DNA of 64,000 bases from Alteriqipengyuania bathyomarina_B (GTDB lineage: Bacteria; Pseudomonadota; Alphaproteobacteria; Sphingomonadales; Sphingomonadaceae), in contig NZ_JBCFZM010000001.1 of NCBI RefSeq assembly GCF_038594605.1, positions 186,001 through 250,000 on the forward strand. Direction: 5' to 3'. The position numbers were made by a program, and so were the translations under genes. Under the pieces are notes generated by a model, which saw nothing but the letters and a program-made list of their open reading frames with translations, searched no databases and was not told the origin of the DNA. Of the stretch, positions 37,306 through 44,654 are shown piece after piece. How positions within the stretch are numbered: position 1 is the stretch's first letter; the number at the start of each line of letters is the position of its first letter.

Positions 37306-38883
37306 ATGCTCATACCAACCGGACACGGCAGGATCGTCGCAATTGATCGCGACGGGATCACGCGCAGCAAATCGAACGGCGAATACGAGATCATGCCGCC
37401 CAAGCTCGACCAAGGATTCGTTGCACCGGGCCCAGCGAGCGAGTTCGGCTATATGTTCCGCGGTAGCGGGCTGGCCGAAGACCCGGATGCGTTCGACAAG
37501 CTTGAGCGGCTGGGCGCGGCGATGATCAGCGATAGCGGGCAGATGATGGGGCCCAGCGGCCAGCCCGCCATTCTCACCTACTTCGGTCAATTTATCGATC
37601 ACGACATTACGCTCAATACCGATACCGATCCGGCGAGCCTTCCCGATTTTTCGGTCGCTCCCGACGATGGGAAGCTCGTTCTCAACGATCGCGCGCACGT
37701 AAAGGCGAACATCAGGAACGGGCGGAACCCGACCCTCAGCCTCGACAGTGTCTATGGCGACCAGTCGGATCGCGAAGAGCTGCTGCGCGACGGCGCGCGA
37801 ATGCGGATTGGCGAGACCGATCAGGGCACACCCGAAGACCTGCCACGGTTCAAAGCCGTCGCCCCTGACCGCATCGACGATGTCGATATCTTCGCGTCGA
37901 CGGCATTTGTCGCGGATGGACGCAACGACGAAAACCTGATTGTGGCGCAGCTGCATCTCGCGTTCCTGCGGTTCCACAATGCGGTGATGGACCATCTGGA
38001 CGCGGCCGAACCCCATCTCGATCCCGATCAGAAATTCGCACGCGCCCGCGACCTGACGACGCTGCACTACCAATGGCTCGTCGCCAATGTCTATCTGCCC
38101 GGAATCTGCGACCGGCAGGCGCTCGAAACCGTCTGGCAAAGCGGTGCAGCGCGGTACCGCGCGTTCGTCGGGTCCGGAGCGGGCCAGATCCCGTTCGAAT
38201 TCAGCGTCGCCGCGTTCCGCTTCGGGCATTCGATGATCCGGCCGGAATATGTCTTCAACGCCAATTTCGGGCCTGATGGCCGACTGGGACCTGCGACCTT
38301 GCGCGAAATGTTCGCCTTCACCGGAGGAGAGAATTCGGCATTCGCAGAAAACGCGAAGTTGCCAAAGGTCTGGGTGATCGACTGGTCGAACTTCCTTGTT
38401 GCGGATGACGATGCGCGCACTGCGCGGCCGACGGACACGTCGCTTGCCGATGGGCTGGACCGGCTGGACGTCATGATAGATGCCCTCAGGGTCTTGCCGG
38501 TTCGCAACCTGCGGCGATCCTATGTGCTCAACATTCCGACGGCCCAAAGCGTGCAAGCCGAAGTCGATGCGGTACCGCTCTCTGACAAGGAACTGCGCGG
38601 GTTCGGAAATGACCTGCTCGCGGATCTCGGCTACCTCGAGGATACGCCCCTGTGGCTATACATCCTGCTGGAGGCGGAATTGCGCGCCGGTGGCAAGACC
38701 CTCGGCCCCATGGGCAGCACCTTGGTCGCCGAGGTTCTGATCGGCCTGTTGCTTCAGGACAAGAACTCGATCCTGCATCGTGGAACGGGGAAAGCGGCAA
38801 GCTGGGTCCCGTCCGATGCGGGCCTTGGTGGCAGCCCGATCGACAGTTTCGAGAAGTTTCTTCGTTTTGCCGGTGTGATGTGA
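37306..38883 (+). CDS. animal-type heme peroxidase family protein
   Basis: 525 residues from ATG 37306 (GGGAGA ahead). It has the peroxidase signatures of the animal/peroxinectin superfamily: Y-F-G-Q-F-I-D-H-D-I-T-L with the distal His and the Asp that can link heme, then L-H-L-A-F-L-R-F-H-N-A-V, L-H-Y-Q-W-L-V, and A-F-R-F-G-H-S-M-I-R-P, which carries the proximal His. There is no N-terminal signal peptide, so it is either cytoplasmic or exported by another route. It should oxidise small substrates or lipids with H2O2. Bacterial members are rare and poorly studied. It shares a transcript with the lipoprotein gene 11 bases downstream. Confidence 0.9.
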   Translation: MLIPTGHGRIVAIDRDGITRSKSNGEYEIMPPKLDQGFVAPGPASEFGYMFRGSGLAEDPDAFDKLERLGAAMISDSGQMMGPSGQPAILTYFGQFIDHDITLNTDTDPASLPDFSVAPDDGKLVLNDRAHVKANIRNGRNPTLSLDSVYGDQSDREELLRDGARMRIGETDQGTPEDLPRFKAVAPDRIDDVDIFASTAFVADGRNDENLIVAQLHLAFLRFHNAVMDHLDAAEPHLDPDQKFARARDLTTLHYQWLVANVYLPGICDRQALETVWQSGAARYRAFVGSGAGQIPFEFSVAAFRFGHSMIRPEYVFNANFGPDGRLGPATLREMFAFTGGENSAFAENAKLPKVWVIDWSNFLVADDDARTARPTDTSLADGLDRLDVMIDALRVLPVRNLRRSYVLNIPTAQSVQAEVDAVPLSDKELRGFGNDLLADLGYLEDTPLWLYILLEAELRAGGKTLGPMGSTLVAEVLIGLLLQDKNSILHRGTGKAASWVPSDAGLGGSPIDSFEKFLRFAGVM

Positions 38884-38894
38884 GGAGGATCGAG

Positions 38895-39794
38895 ATGCGA
38901 TCTGATTGTTCGAAGGTGCCAACGGGCACCAAGCTGCTCGCCTCGGTCGCGATGCTCAGTGTGCTGGCCGGATGTGGAGGGGGAAGGCAGCTGACCGCAC
39001 CTTTCGTCCTCACGCCGCCCAGCGCCGAGCCCGCTTATATCGAAGTTCAATCGGCTAGCTTTCGATGTGCGAAAGGACCCAAATCGCACGCCGCCGTCCC
39101 AGCGGTAATTCCGGGCGTTGCGGCAGACTTCGTCATCAGCTTGGGCAAGAAACTCCTGAAGCAGATGCAGGAAGACCGAAGCGCGGTTTACGCTGCGACA
39201 GGGGAGGTCGAGGCTGGTTGCGGACTAGATGACGGCGTGACCGAAGGGATATTCACGGTAGAACGCAGTGCCACGAGCGGATCGGGAGCCCCGTACGCAA
39301 CGCCCGCGTTCAAGCTTGAGGGGAACATGACGCTAGAAGTCCTCGAGTCTTCGGCGCAGCCTGCTCAGGGATCGGACGGTTCGAAGTCCCTTCATATTGC
39401 CTTCAAGGCCACGAAGGTGACTTATGGCCGCGCGGCCCCGAAGGCGGGAAGTGGCCGCAAAAGGGTCGTCTTGCTGGTCCAGTTCGCGGACCAGTCGGTC
39501 GTGGGCGCGGGCGAGCCCGATGCCAATATTTCGCTGACCTCGCCCTTGCGGATCGATCTTGGCAATCTGCAGGAAGGCTACGTCTATAACGAGAATATGC
39601 TGCGCCATATCTCGACGAGCGTGACGATCCCCTTTCCCAAGAACCCCACTCCGGTGATCACGGCGGTTGTCTTCGAAACCGAACGGGAATCGGTTGCGCT
39701 GGAAGCGCTCAGCGGAGCCTACGATTCCAATAGCGATGCGCTTGCAGACGTGCTGGTCAGGCTATTGGGTGGCGGCAGTAGCGCCGATCAATGA
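38895..39794 (+). CDS. lipoprotein of unknown function
   Basis: 299 residues from ATG 38895, with GGAGGA ahead of it. A lipobox signal ends L-S-V-L-A-G-C-G, so the protein is lipid-anchored. The rest has no motif I recognise. It is rich in beta-type segments (A-Y-I-E-V-Q-S-A-S-F-R-C; L-H-I-A-F-K-A-T-K-V-T-Y; V-V-L-L-V-Q-F-A-D) and has a helix near residue 85 (I-S-L-G-K-K-L-L-K-Q-M). Gene order ties it to the peroxidase, perhaps as its anchor or partner. Confidence 0.8.
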   Translation: MRSDCSKVPTGTKLLASVAMLSVLAGCGGGRQLTAPFVLTPPSAEPAYIEVQSASFRCAKGPKSHAAVPAVIPGVAADFVISLGKKLLKQMQEDRSAVYAATGEVEAGCGLDDGVTEGIFTVERSATSGSGAPYATPAFKLEGNMTLEVLESSAQPAQGSDGSKSLHIAFKATKVTYGRAAPKAGSGRKRVVLLVQFADQSVVGAGEPDANISLTSPLRIDLGNLQEGYVYNENMLRHISTSVTIPFPKNPTPVITAVVFETERESVALEALSGAYDSNSDALADVLVRLLGGGSSADQ

Positions 39795-39906
39795 GGCCTT
39801 CGGCTGGGCGAGTTGGCTACCGAACATGGGACTATGCCCTTGCTATAAGCCGGAGTCCGTTCTCCGGCGAGTGAACTTTCCCATAGATCCGGCAATACGC
39901 TCAGGT

Positions 39907-40475
39907 TTATGTGTCTGTCGCAAAGAAGATGTCGCGAAGGTAAGCACCGATCTTCTCCCGGTGCTTGTGTGCAACATCCAGCTCGCCGAAGCACAGAAAC
40001 GCATGGATCGTTTGCTCACCCTCCAGATGCGTACTTCGGGCACCGGCGCCGCCAGCGGCGAGATATCCTGATCCGAGCGGAGCGCAGCATGGTTCGCGGT
40101 ATATGCGATCGCCGCGGCCTGAATCGCGGCTTTTTCGAGGAACAGATCGCCGCCGCCATAATCGACGCGCGAGACAAAGCGCTGGGCCGGGCAGACCACG
40201 TCCGTCATCGGATCGAGCAGCACCTGACAAGCGAGCTCGTGGCGACACGAAATCGCTGAACGCCGTGCCAGTACGGCGGCGAGATTGCCGCCCGCGCTGT
40301 CACCCATCACCGCCAGCTTGCCCGGGGCAAGCCGCAGTGCTTCAGCCTGCCCCGAGAGCCACGAAAGCGCGTCCTCGGCCTGTTCGATCGCGATCGGAAG
40401 GGGCGATTCAGGTGCGAGACGATAGTCCAGGCTGAGAAGATCGATGCCCGACAGCGCAGCGAGGTTCATTTCCAA
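39907..40475 (-). pseudogene. decayed alpha/beta-hydrolase (HSL family) gene
   Basis: The minus strand reads D-Y-R-L-A-P-E-S-P-L-P and V-M-G-D-S-A-G-G-N-L-A, the nucleophile elbow of hormone-sensitive-lipase-type esterases. The upstream H-G-G-G oxyanion segment is absent because the frame opens just before D-Y-R-L-A. Near 40060 the sense moves to another frame, which ends E-G-E-Q-T-I-H-A-F-L-C-F-G-E, the usual catalytic His region. The Asp-containing stretch that should lie between is missing. Loss of the N-terminus, a frame change and an internal deletion make this a pseudogene. Confidence 0.65.
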
Positions 40476-40602
40476 TAATGGTCTGGAGGGGGCCGTTCTG
40501 TGGGCCAGATCTCGACGATCTGCGCCTCATCGGCCGCTCATACTGGCTGCCCCGACTGGTGAATGAACTGCCGTTTGCGCAAGCATGCACAATGGGGTTG
40601 TC

Positions 40603-40612
40603 GCCCTGCGAA
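40603..40612 (+). promoter_or_regulatory. candidate ECF-sigma -35 element
   Basis: GCCCTGCGAA lies 48 bases before the sigma-factor start and recurs exactly 74 bases before the autotransporter start. Shared upstream sequence at the two ends of one module is expected of an autoregulated ECF promoter. The downstream parts do not align without a four-base gap, so the -10 is unclear. Confidence 0.35.
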
Positions 40613-40659
40613 GGAATCTCCCCCGTTTAATCGCGGGCGCGAGCGAGTAAGAAGCGGCA

Positions 40660-41190
40660 GTGTCACACTCTGGCGAATCTCAAGACGGACTGGAGGCCGT
40701 TTTCCTGGCCAACCGGGAGACTCTTCTGCGCTTTCTTCGTGCGCGTGGAGCGGGGGAGGATGCAGAGGACGTGCTGCAAGACGTCTGGCTGAAAATATCG
40801 CGGGCGCGTACCGGACCGGTCGCCTCCCCGCTCGCCTACCTTTACCGTGCCGCCAACGCGTCGATGATCGACCGCTATCGCGCCGCACGGCAGGCACAAT
40901 TGCGCGACGCGGCCTGGAGTGAAGGTCATGCCGGCACCGCGATCGGGGTTTCCGACAGTCCCTCGGCCGAGCGGGTGGTGGCAGGCAGGCAGCTCGCCCA
41001 GCGGGTGGAAGAGGCGCTCGCCCAGCTGCCTCCCAGAGCGACGAGCATCTTCCGTCGAAGCAGGATCGACGGTGTCGCCCAGCGTGTCATCGCCGAGGAG
41101 TTCGGGGTCAGCATCAGTACGGTCGAGAGCGATCTGAGGCAGGTCTACAAGGCTCTGATCGAACTCAGGGAGCAGCTGGATGAGGAATAG
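40660..41190 (+). CDS. FecI-type ECF RNA polymerase sigma factor
   Basis: 176 residues from GTG 40660. Region 2 is at residues about 15-85 (E-D-V-L-Q-D-V-W-L-K; Y-R-A-A-N-A-S-M-I-D-R-Y-R) and region 4 at 125-170 (L-A-Q-L-P-P-R-A; R-V-I-A-E-E-F-G-V-S-I-S-T-V-E-S-D-L). Region 3 is absent, as in ECF factors. It is followed by a FecR gene and a TonB receptor with an STN domain, the classical cell-surface signalling layout. It should be held inactive until the receptor binds its ligand. Confidence 0.92.
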   Translation: MSHSGESQDGLEAVFLANRETLLRFLRARGAGEDAEDVLQDVWLKISRARTGPVASPLAYLYRAANASMIDRYRAARQAQLRDAAWSEGHAGTAIGVSDSPSAERVVAGRQLAQRVEEALAQLPPRATSIFRRSRIDGVAQRVIAEEFGVSISTVESDLRQVYKALIELREQLDEE

Positions 41191-41228
41191 TGGCGAGGAC
41201 TCCGTCATGCTGCCAGGAGCATTCTCGA

Positions 41229-42158
41229 ATGACGCTTGATCAGCAATCCATGGAAGAAGCCGCGATGTGGGCGGTGCGAACGGCGGAGCCCGACTTCGAC
41301 GACTGGTCAGCGTTTACCGACTGGCTCGAAGCATCGCCCGGCAATGCCGAGGCTTACGACCGTGCCCTGAGCGCTGCGGAAGCGGGGGCAGCCGTGCTCG
41401 GTTCAATGCCCGCCAATGACGAGGACCGGTTGGACGAGGAGGATGGACCTTCGCTCCGCCGCTGGTTCGCGCCGGCCTTCGCCGCATGTCTCGTTGCGGT
41501 GGCGGCACTGTGGCTATGGCCGGGCGCCACTGCCGATCTCACCTATGACATCGCGCCGGGAGAGACCCGAACGATTGCGCTCGGCGAAGGGAGCACCATC
41601 ACCCTGTCGGGCGGTACCAAACTCGTCGTCGATGGCGACGACCCGAGGCAGGCTCGCCTTGAAGGCGGGCGTGCCCTGTTCGACATTCGTCACGACGAAG
41701 CCGATCCTTTCCGTCTTGCGGTGGGCGATGCCACGCTCGTCGACGCGGGCACCGTGTTCGACGTGAATATCCGTGCAGCAAGCGTCGACGTCGGCGTCGC
41801 CGAAGGGGCGGTGATCTATAACCCGGATGGTCCAGCCGCACGCATCGATCCGGGACAAGTGCTAAGCTTCGATCGGAGCGCGGGGACCTACCGGATGAAG
41901 AGCGTACCGATCGAGCAGGTTGGTGAGTGGCGCGAGGGCCGATTGACGTTCCGCGACGCCCCGCTGGCCGATGTGGCTGGCGATCTTTCGCGAGCGACGG
42001 GTATCGACTATCGCGTCGCCCGGACCGGTGGTGGCGATCGCTCGATCTCCGGCAGTGTGACCACGGAGCCACTGCGGCAGGATCCGGGAGCGATCGGCCC
42101 GCTGCTTGGAATCGCGGTGCGCCGCGATGGTGAGATCTGGGTTCTCGACGGAAGCTGA
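41229..42158 (+). CDS. FecR-family anti-sigma regulator
   Basis: 309 residues from ATG 41229, chosen for the GGAG 8-9 bases before it; a GTG overlapping the sigma stop at 41190 would add 13 residues of unlikely sequence. An N-terminal cytoplasmic part (W-S-A-F-T-D-W-L-E-A-S-P-G-N-A-E-A-Y-D-R-A, typical of FecR) precedes one membrane helix near residues 80-96 (F-A-A-C-L-V-A-V-A-A-L-W-L-W) and a periplasmic FecR domain (G-E-T-R-T-I-A-L-G-E-G-S; A-L-F-D-I-R-H-D). The C-terminus is STN-like (F-R-D-A-P-L-A-D-V-A-G-D-L). It passes the signal from the receptor to the sigma factor. The receptor gene starts two bases after its stop. Confidence 0.92.
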   Translation: MTLDQQSMEEAAMWAVRTAEPDFDDWSAFTDWLEASPGNAEAYDRALSAAEAGAAVLGSMPANDEDRLDEEDGPSLRRWFAPAFAACLVAVAALWLWPGATADLTYDIAPGETRTIALGEGSTITLSGGTKLVVDGDDPRQARLEGGRALFDIRHDEADPFRLAVGDATLVDAGTVFDVNIRAASVDVGVAEGAVIYNPDGPAARIDPGQVLSFDRSAGTYRMKSVPIEQVGEWREGRLTFRDAPLADVAGDLSRATGIDYRVARTGGGDRSISGSVTTEPLRQDPGAIGPLLGIAVRRDGEIWVLDGS

Positions 42159-42160
42159 CG

Positions 42161-44557
42161 ATGCGGGCGTTGACTTTCTTGGTTATGGCCCCGGTGGCAG
42201 CAGTCGTAGCAGGCGCGTCCTATCCTGCGAGCGCGCAGGATCGGCGCATCGATGTGCCTGCCGGAACACTCGGCGATTCCGCCATCGCGCTTGCCCGCCA
42301 GACCGGAGCGAGCATCGTCGTCAACGGCTCCGCTCTCGCGACACGACGGGTTGCTCGCATTCAGGGCACCATGTCCGCAGCGGAAGCGGTTCGACGGCTG
42401 GCCCGCCAAGCAAATGCCCGCGCGGTTCGTGTGAGTTCGACCGCGTGGCGGCTCGATCCGCTGCCCGCGCGCGCAGTCCGTTCACGTCGATCCACGAGGT
42501 CTGCGACGCCTGCGAGCAAACCGGCCCCCGCACCTGCGCCGAGTCCATTGCCCGCGGCCCCTCCGCCTGTGATCGTCGTAACCGCGAGCAAGCGCGATCT
42601 GCCGCTGAAGGATCTGCCCGCCCAGGTTTCGATGATCGATGGCGACGAGCTTTCGCTTGGCGGCGTCGGAGGGACCGAGAAGATCACCCAGCGGCTCGCG
42701 ACGGTCTCCTCGACGTACCTCGGGAGCGGCCGCAACAAACTGTTTATCAGGGGTATCGCGGATTCCAGTTTCACCGGGCCTACGCAGGCGACGGTGGGGC
42801 AATATCTTGGCGACATCAGGCTGAGCTATAATGCGCCCGATCCGGACCTGCGGCTGTCCGACCTTGAACGCGTGGAGGTTCTGGAAGGACCGCAAGGCAC
42901 GCTGTACGGGGCAGGTTCGCTCGGTGGGATCATCAGGCTGGTGCCGAACAAGCCCGAGCTCGACAGCACCTTTGCCAATGGCGCTCTGGGCGGGGGGCTG
43001 ACCCAGCATGGCGAAGGCAGCGTCGATCTCGGGCTGATTGCCAACCTCCCACTGGTGACGGACACGGCTGCGCTGCGCGTGAGCTTCGATGCAGCGAGCG
43101 AGGGCGGCTATATCGACAAGCCGTTTCTCGACCGGACCGACGTTAACCGAACGTCGATCCTGTCGGGCAGGGCGACCCTTCGCGTCCGTGTCGCACCTGA
43201 CTGGACCATCGATCTCGTCGGACTTGGCCAGACCACCAATGCGCAGGACAGCCAATACGCGGCGCGCAATCAAGCGGGCTATGACAGCGCGGCGCGGGTT
43301 CGCGAAGGATCGGTGGCGGACTACGTGCACGGCCAGTTCGTCGTCGATGGCCACATCGGTTCGGTACGCCTGCGCTCGTCCACCGCCGTCGCCAGCCAGA
43401 CCCTCGAAGAACGTTACGATGCCACGACCGATGCGCTCAGCGACCGGGTTTTCGTACAGCGCAACCGGACACGCATGATCGCTCACGAAACGCGTTTGTG
43501 GCAGCCGATCGGGGAGAGGTTCGGATGGGTCGCGGGGGTGAGTCTGGTGGACAACAGGACCGAACTGAACCGGAGCCTGCAATCGTCCTCGCTGCGCTCT
43601 GCCACCACCGGAGTGCTCAACACCGTGGCGGAGGGCACGGTCTATGCCGAAGGCTCCTACCGGTTGCGCGACAATCTGATCGCCACGCTGGGGGGGCGTT
43701 ACTCGCTGGTGCGGCTGGGGGGCGCGGGTGAGGATGTCTCGCTCGCCCTCGCGATCGAGAGGGCGGCGGTTACCGTCAGTAGGCACCAGTCCGCTTTCTT
43801 GCCTTCGGCATCGCTCGTGGCTGAGTTGGCACCGCGAACCAGCTTTTATCTGCGCTATCAGGAAGGCTTCCGACCGGGCGGCCTTGCGATCGAGGGCAAC
43901 TTCGTCCGCCGCTTCGATCGCGACGATGCGCAGGCCTTCGAAGTGGGGCTTCGGCACGGGCTGCCCGGGCGCGATCCATTCGACCTGGCGCTCAACCTGT
44001 CGTACACGCGGTGGAACGACATCCAGGCCGATTTCATCGACACCTTCGGCCTGCCGACCACCGCGAATATCGGCGATGGCCGGGTCTGGACGCTCAGTGC
44101 GGGCGGGGGCGTGCTTCTCTCTCCCGATCTTCGCCTGACCGGGGGGCTCAGCGTCAATCGCAGCACGATCGACGAGCCCCCGCTTTCGAGCATTCTGCTT
44201 TCGGGGCGCGCGTCGCACGTTCCCAATATTGCCGAGGTTTCGGGGCGGCTCGGGCTCGAGTATTCCCGGCCGATCAACCATGATCTTGAACTCGATGCCC
44301 GCCTTTGGGGAAGTTACATCGGCAAGTCGCGCCTAGGCATCGGCCCCGAACTGGGCGACCTGCAGGGCGATTACCTCGACAGCGGCCTGACCGTCCGTAT
44401 CGGCAACGAGCGGCTGGGCGGCACGCTTTCCCTGACGAACCTTGCCGATGTGAAGGGCAATCGTTTCGCCCTGGGTACACCCTTTGCGGTGGCCCGCGCG
44501 CAAGAAACTCCGCTGCGCCCGCGCACTATCCGGGTAGGCGTCGACTTCGCATTCTAG
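42161..44557 (+). CDS. TonB-dependent transducer with STN signalling domain
   Basis: 798 residues. A signal peptide ends S-A-Q-D. Residues about 28-105 form the secretin/TonB N-terminal (STN) domain (I-D-V-P-A-G-T-L-G-D-S-A-I-A-L-A-R-Q-T-G) that contacts FecR. A Pro/Ala-rich linker leads to the TonB box region V-I-V-V-T-A-S and the plug (L-E-R-V-E-V-L-E-G-P-Q-G-T-L-Y-G-A-G-S-L-G-G-I-I), then a 22-strand barrel. The ligand is unknown: there are no siderophore-specific genes next to it. The unusual partner is the autotransporter downstream. Confidence 0.93.
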   Translation: MRALTFLVMAPVAAVVAGASYPASAQDRRIDVPAGTLGDSAIALARQTGASIVVNGSALATRRVARIQGTMSAAEAVRRLARQANARAVRVSSTAWRLDPLPARAVRSRRSTRSATPASKPAPAPAPSPLPAAPPPVIVVTASKRDLPLKDLPAQVSMIDGDELSLGGVGGTEKITQRLATVSSTYLGSGRNKLFIRGIADSSFTGPTQATVGQYLGDIRLSYNAPDPDLRLSDLERVEVLEGPQGTLYGAGSLGGIIRLVPNKPELDSTFANGALGGGLTQHGEGSVDLGLIANLPLVTDTAALRVSFDAASEGGYIDKPFLDRTDVNRTSILSGRATLRVRVAPDWTIDLVGLGQTTNAQDSQYAARNQAGYDSAARVREGSVADYVHGQFVVDGHIGSVRLRSSTAVASQTLEERYDATTDALSDRVFVQRNRTRMIAHETRLWQPIGERFGWVAGVSLVDNRTELNRSLQSSSLRSATTGVLNTVAEGTVYAEGSYRLRDNLIATLGGRYSLVRLGGAGEDVSLALAIERAAVTVSRHQSAFLPSASLVAELAPRTSFYLRYQEGFRPGGLAIEGNFVRRFDRDDAQAFEVGLRHGLPGRDPFDLALNLSYTRWNDIQADFIDTFGLPTTANIGDGRVWTLSAGGGVLLSPDLRLTGGLSVNRSTIDEPPLSSILLSGRASHVPNIAEVSGRLGLEYSRPINHDLELDARLWGSYIGKSRLGIGPELGDLQGDYLDSGLTVRIGNERLGGTLSLTNLADVKGNRFALGTPFAVARAQETPLRPRTIRVGVDFAF

Positions 44558-44571
44558 CGACCGGGCAAAAC

Positions 44572-44581
44572 GCCCTGCGAA
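44572..44581 (+). promoter_or_regulatory. second copy of candidate ECF -35 element
   Basis: GCCCTGCGAA is identical to the element before the sigma gene and sits between the receptor stop and the autotransporter start, followed by a T-run. It suggests the autotransporter has its own promoter read by the same sigma factor. Confidence 0.35.
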
Positions 44582-44654
44582 TTTTTTGCTTCCCGGCGTC
44601 AAGGCATTCGCGCGGCGGCTCCGTCCTCCCGTCAAACCCAAGACGGAGGAATGC

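Noticed and set aside
42482..44281. 599-codon frame opposite the TonB transducer
   Set aside because: Shadow of a clear receptor gene; composition not protein-like.
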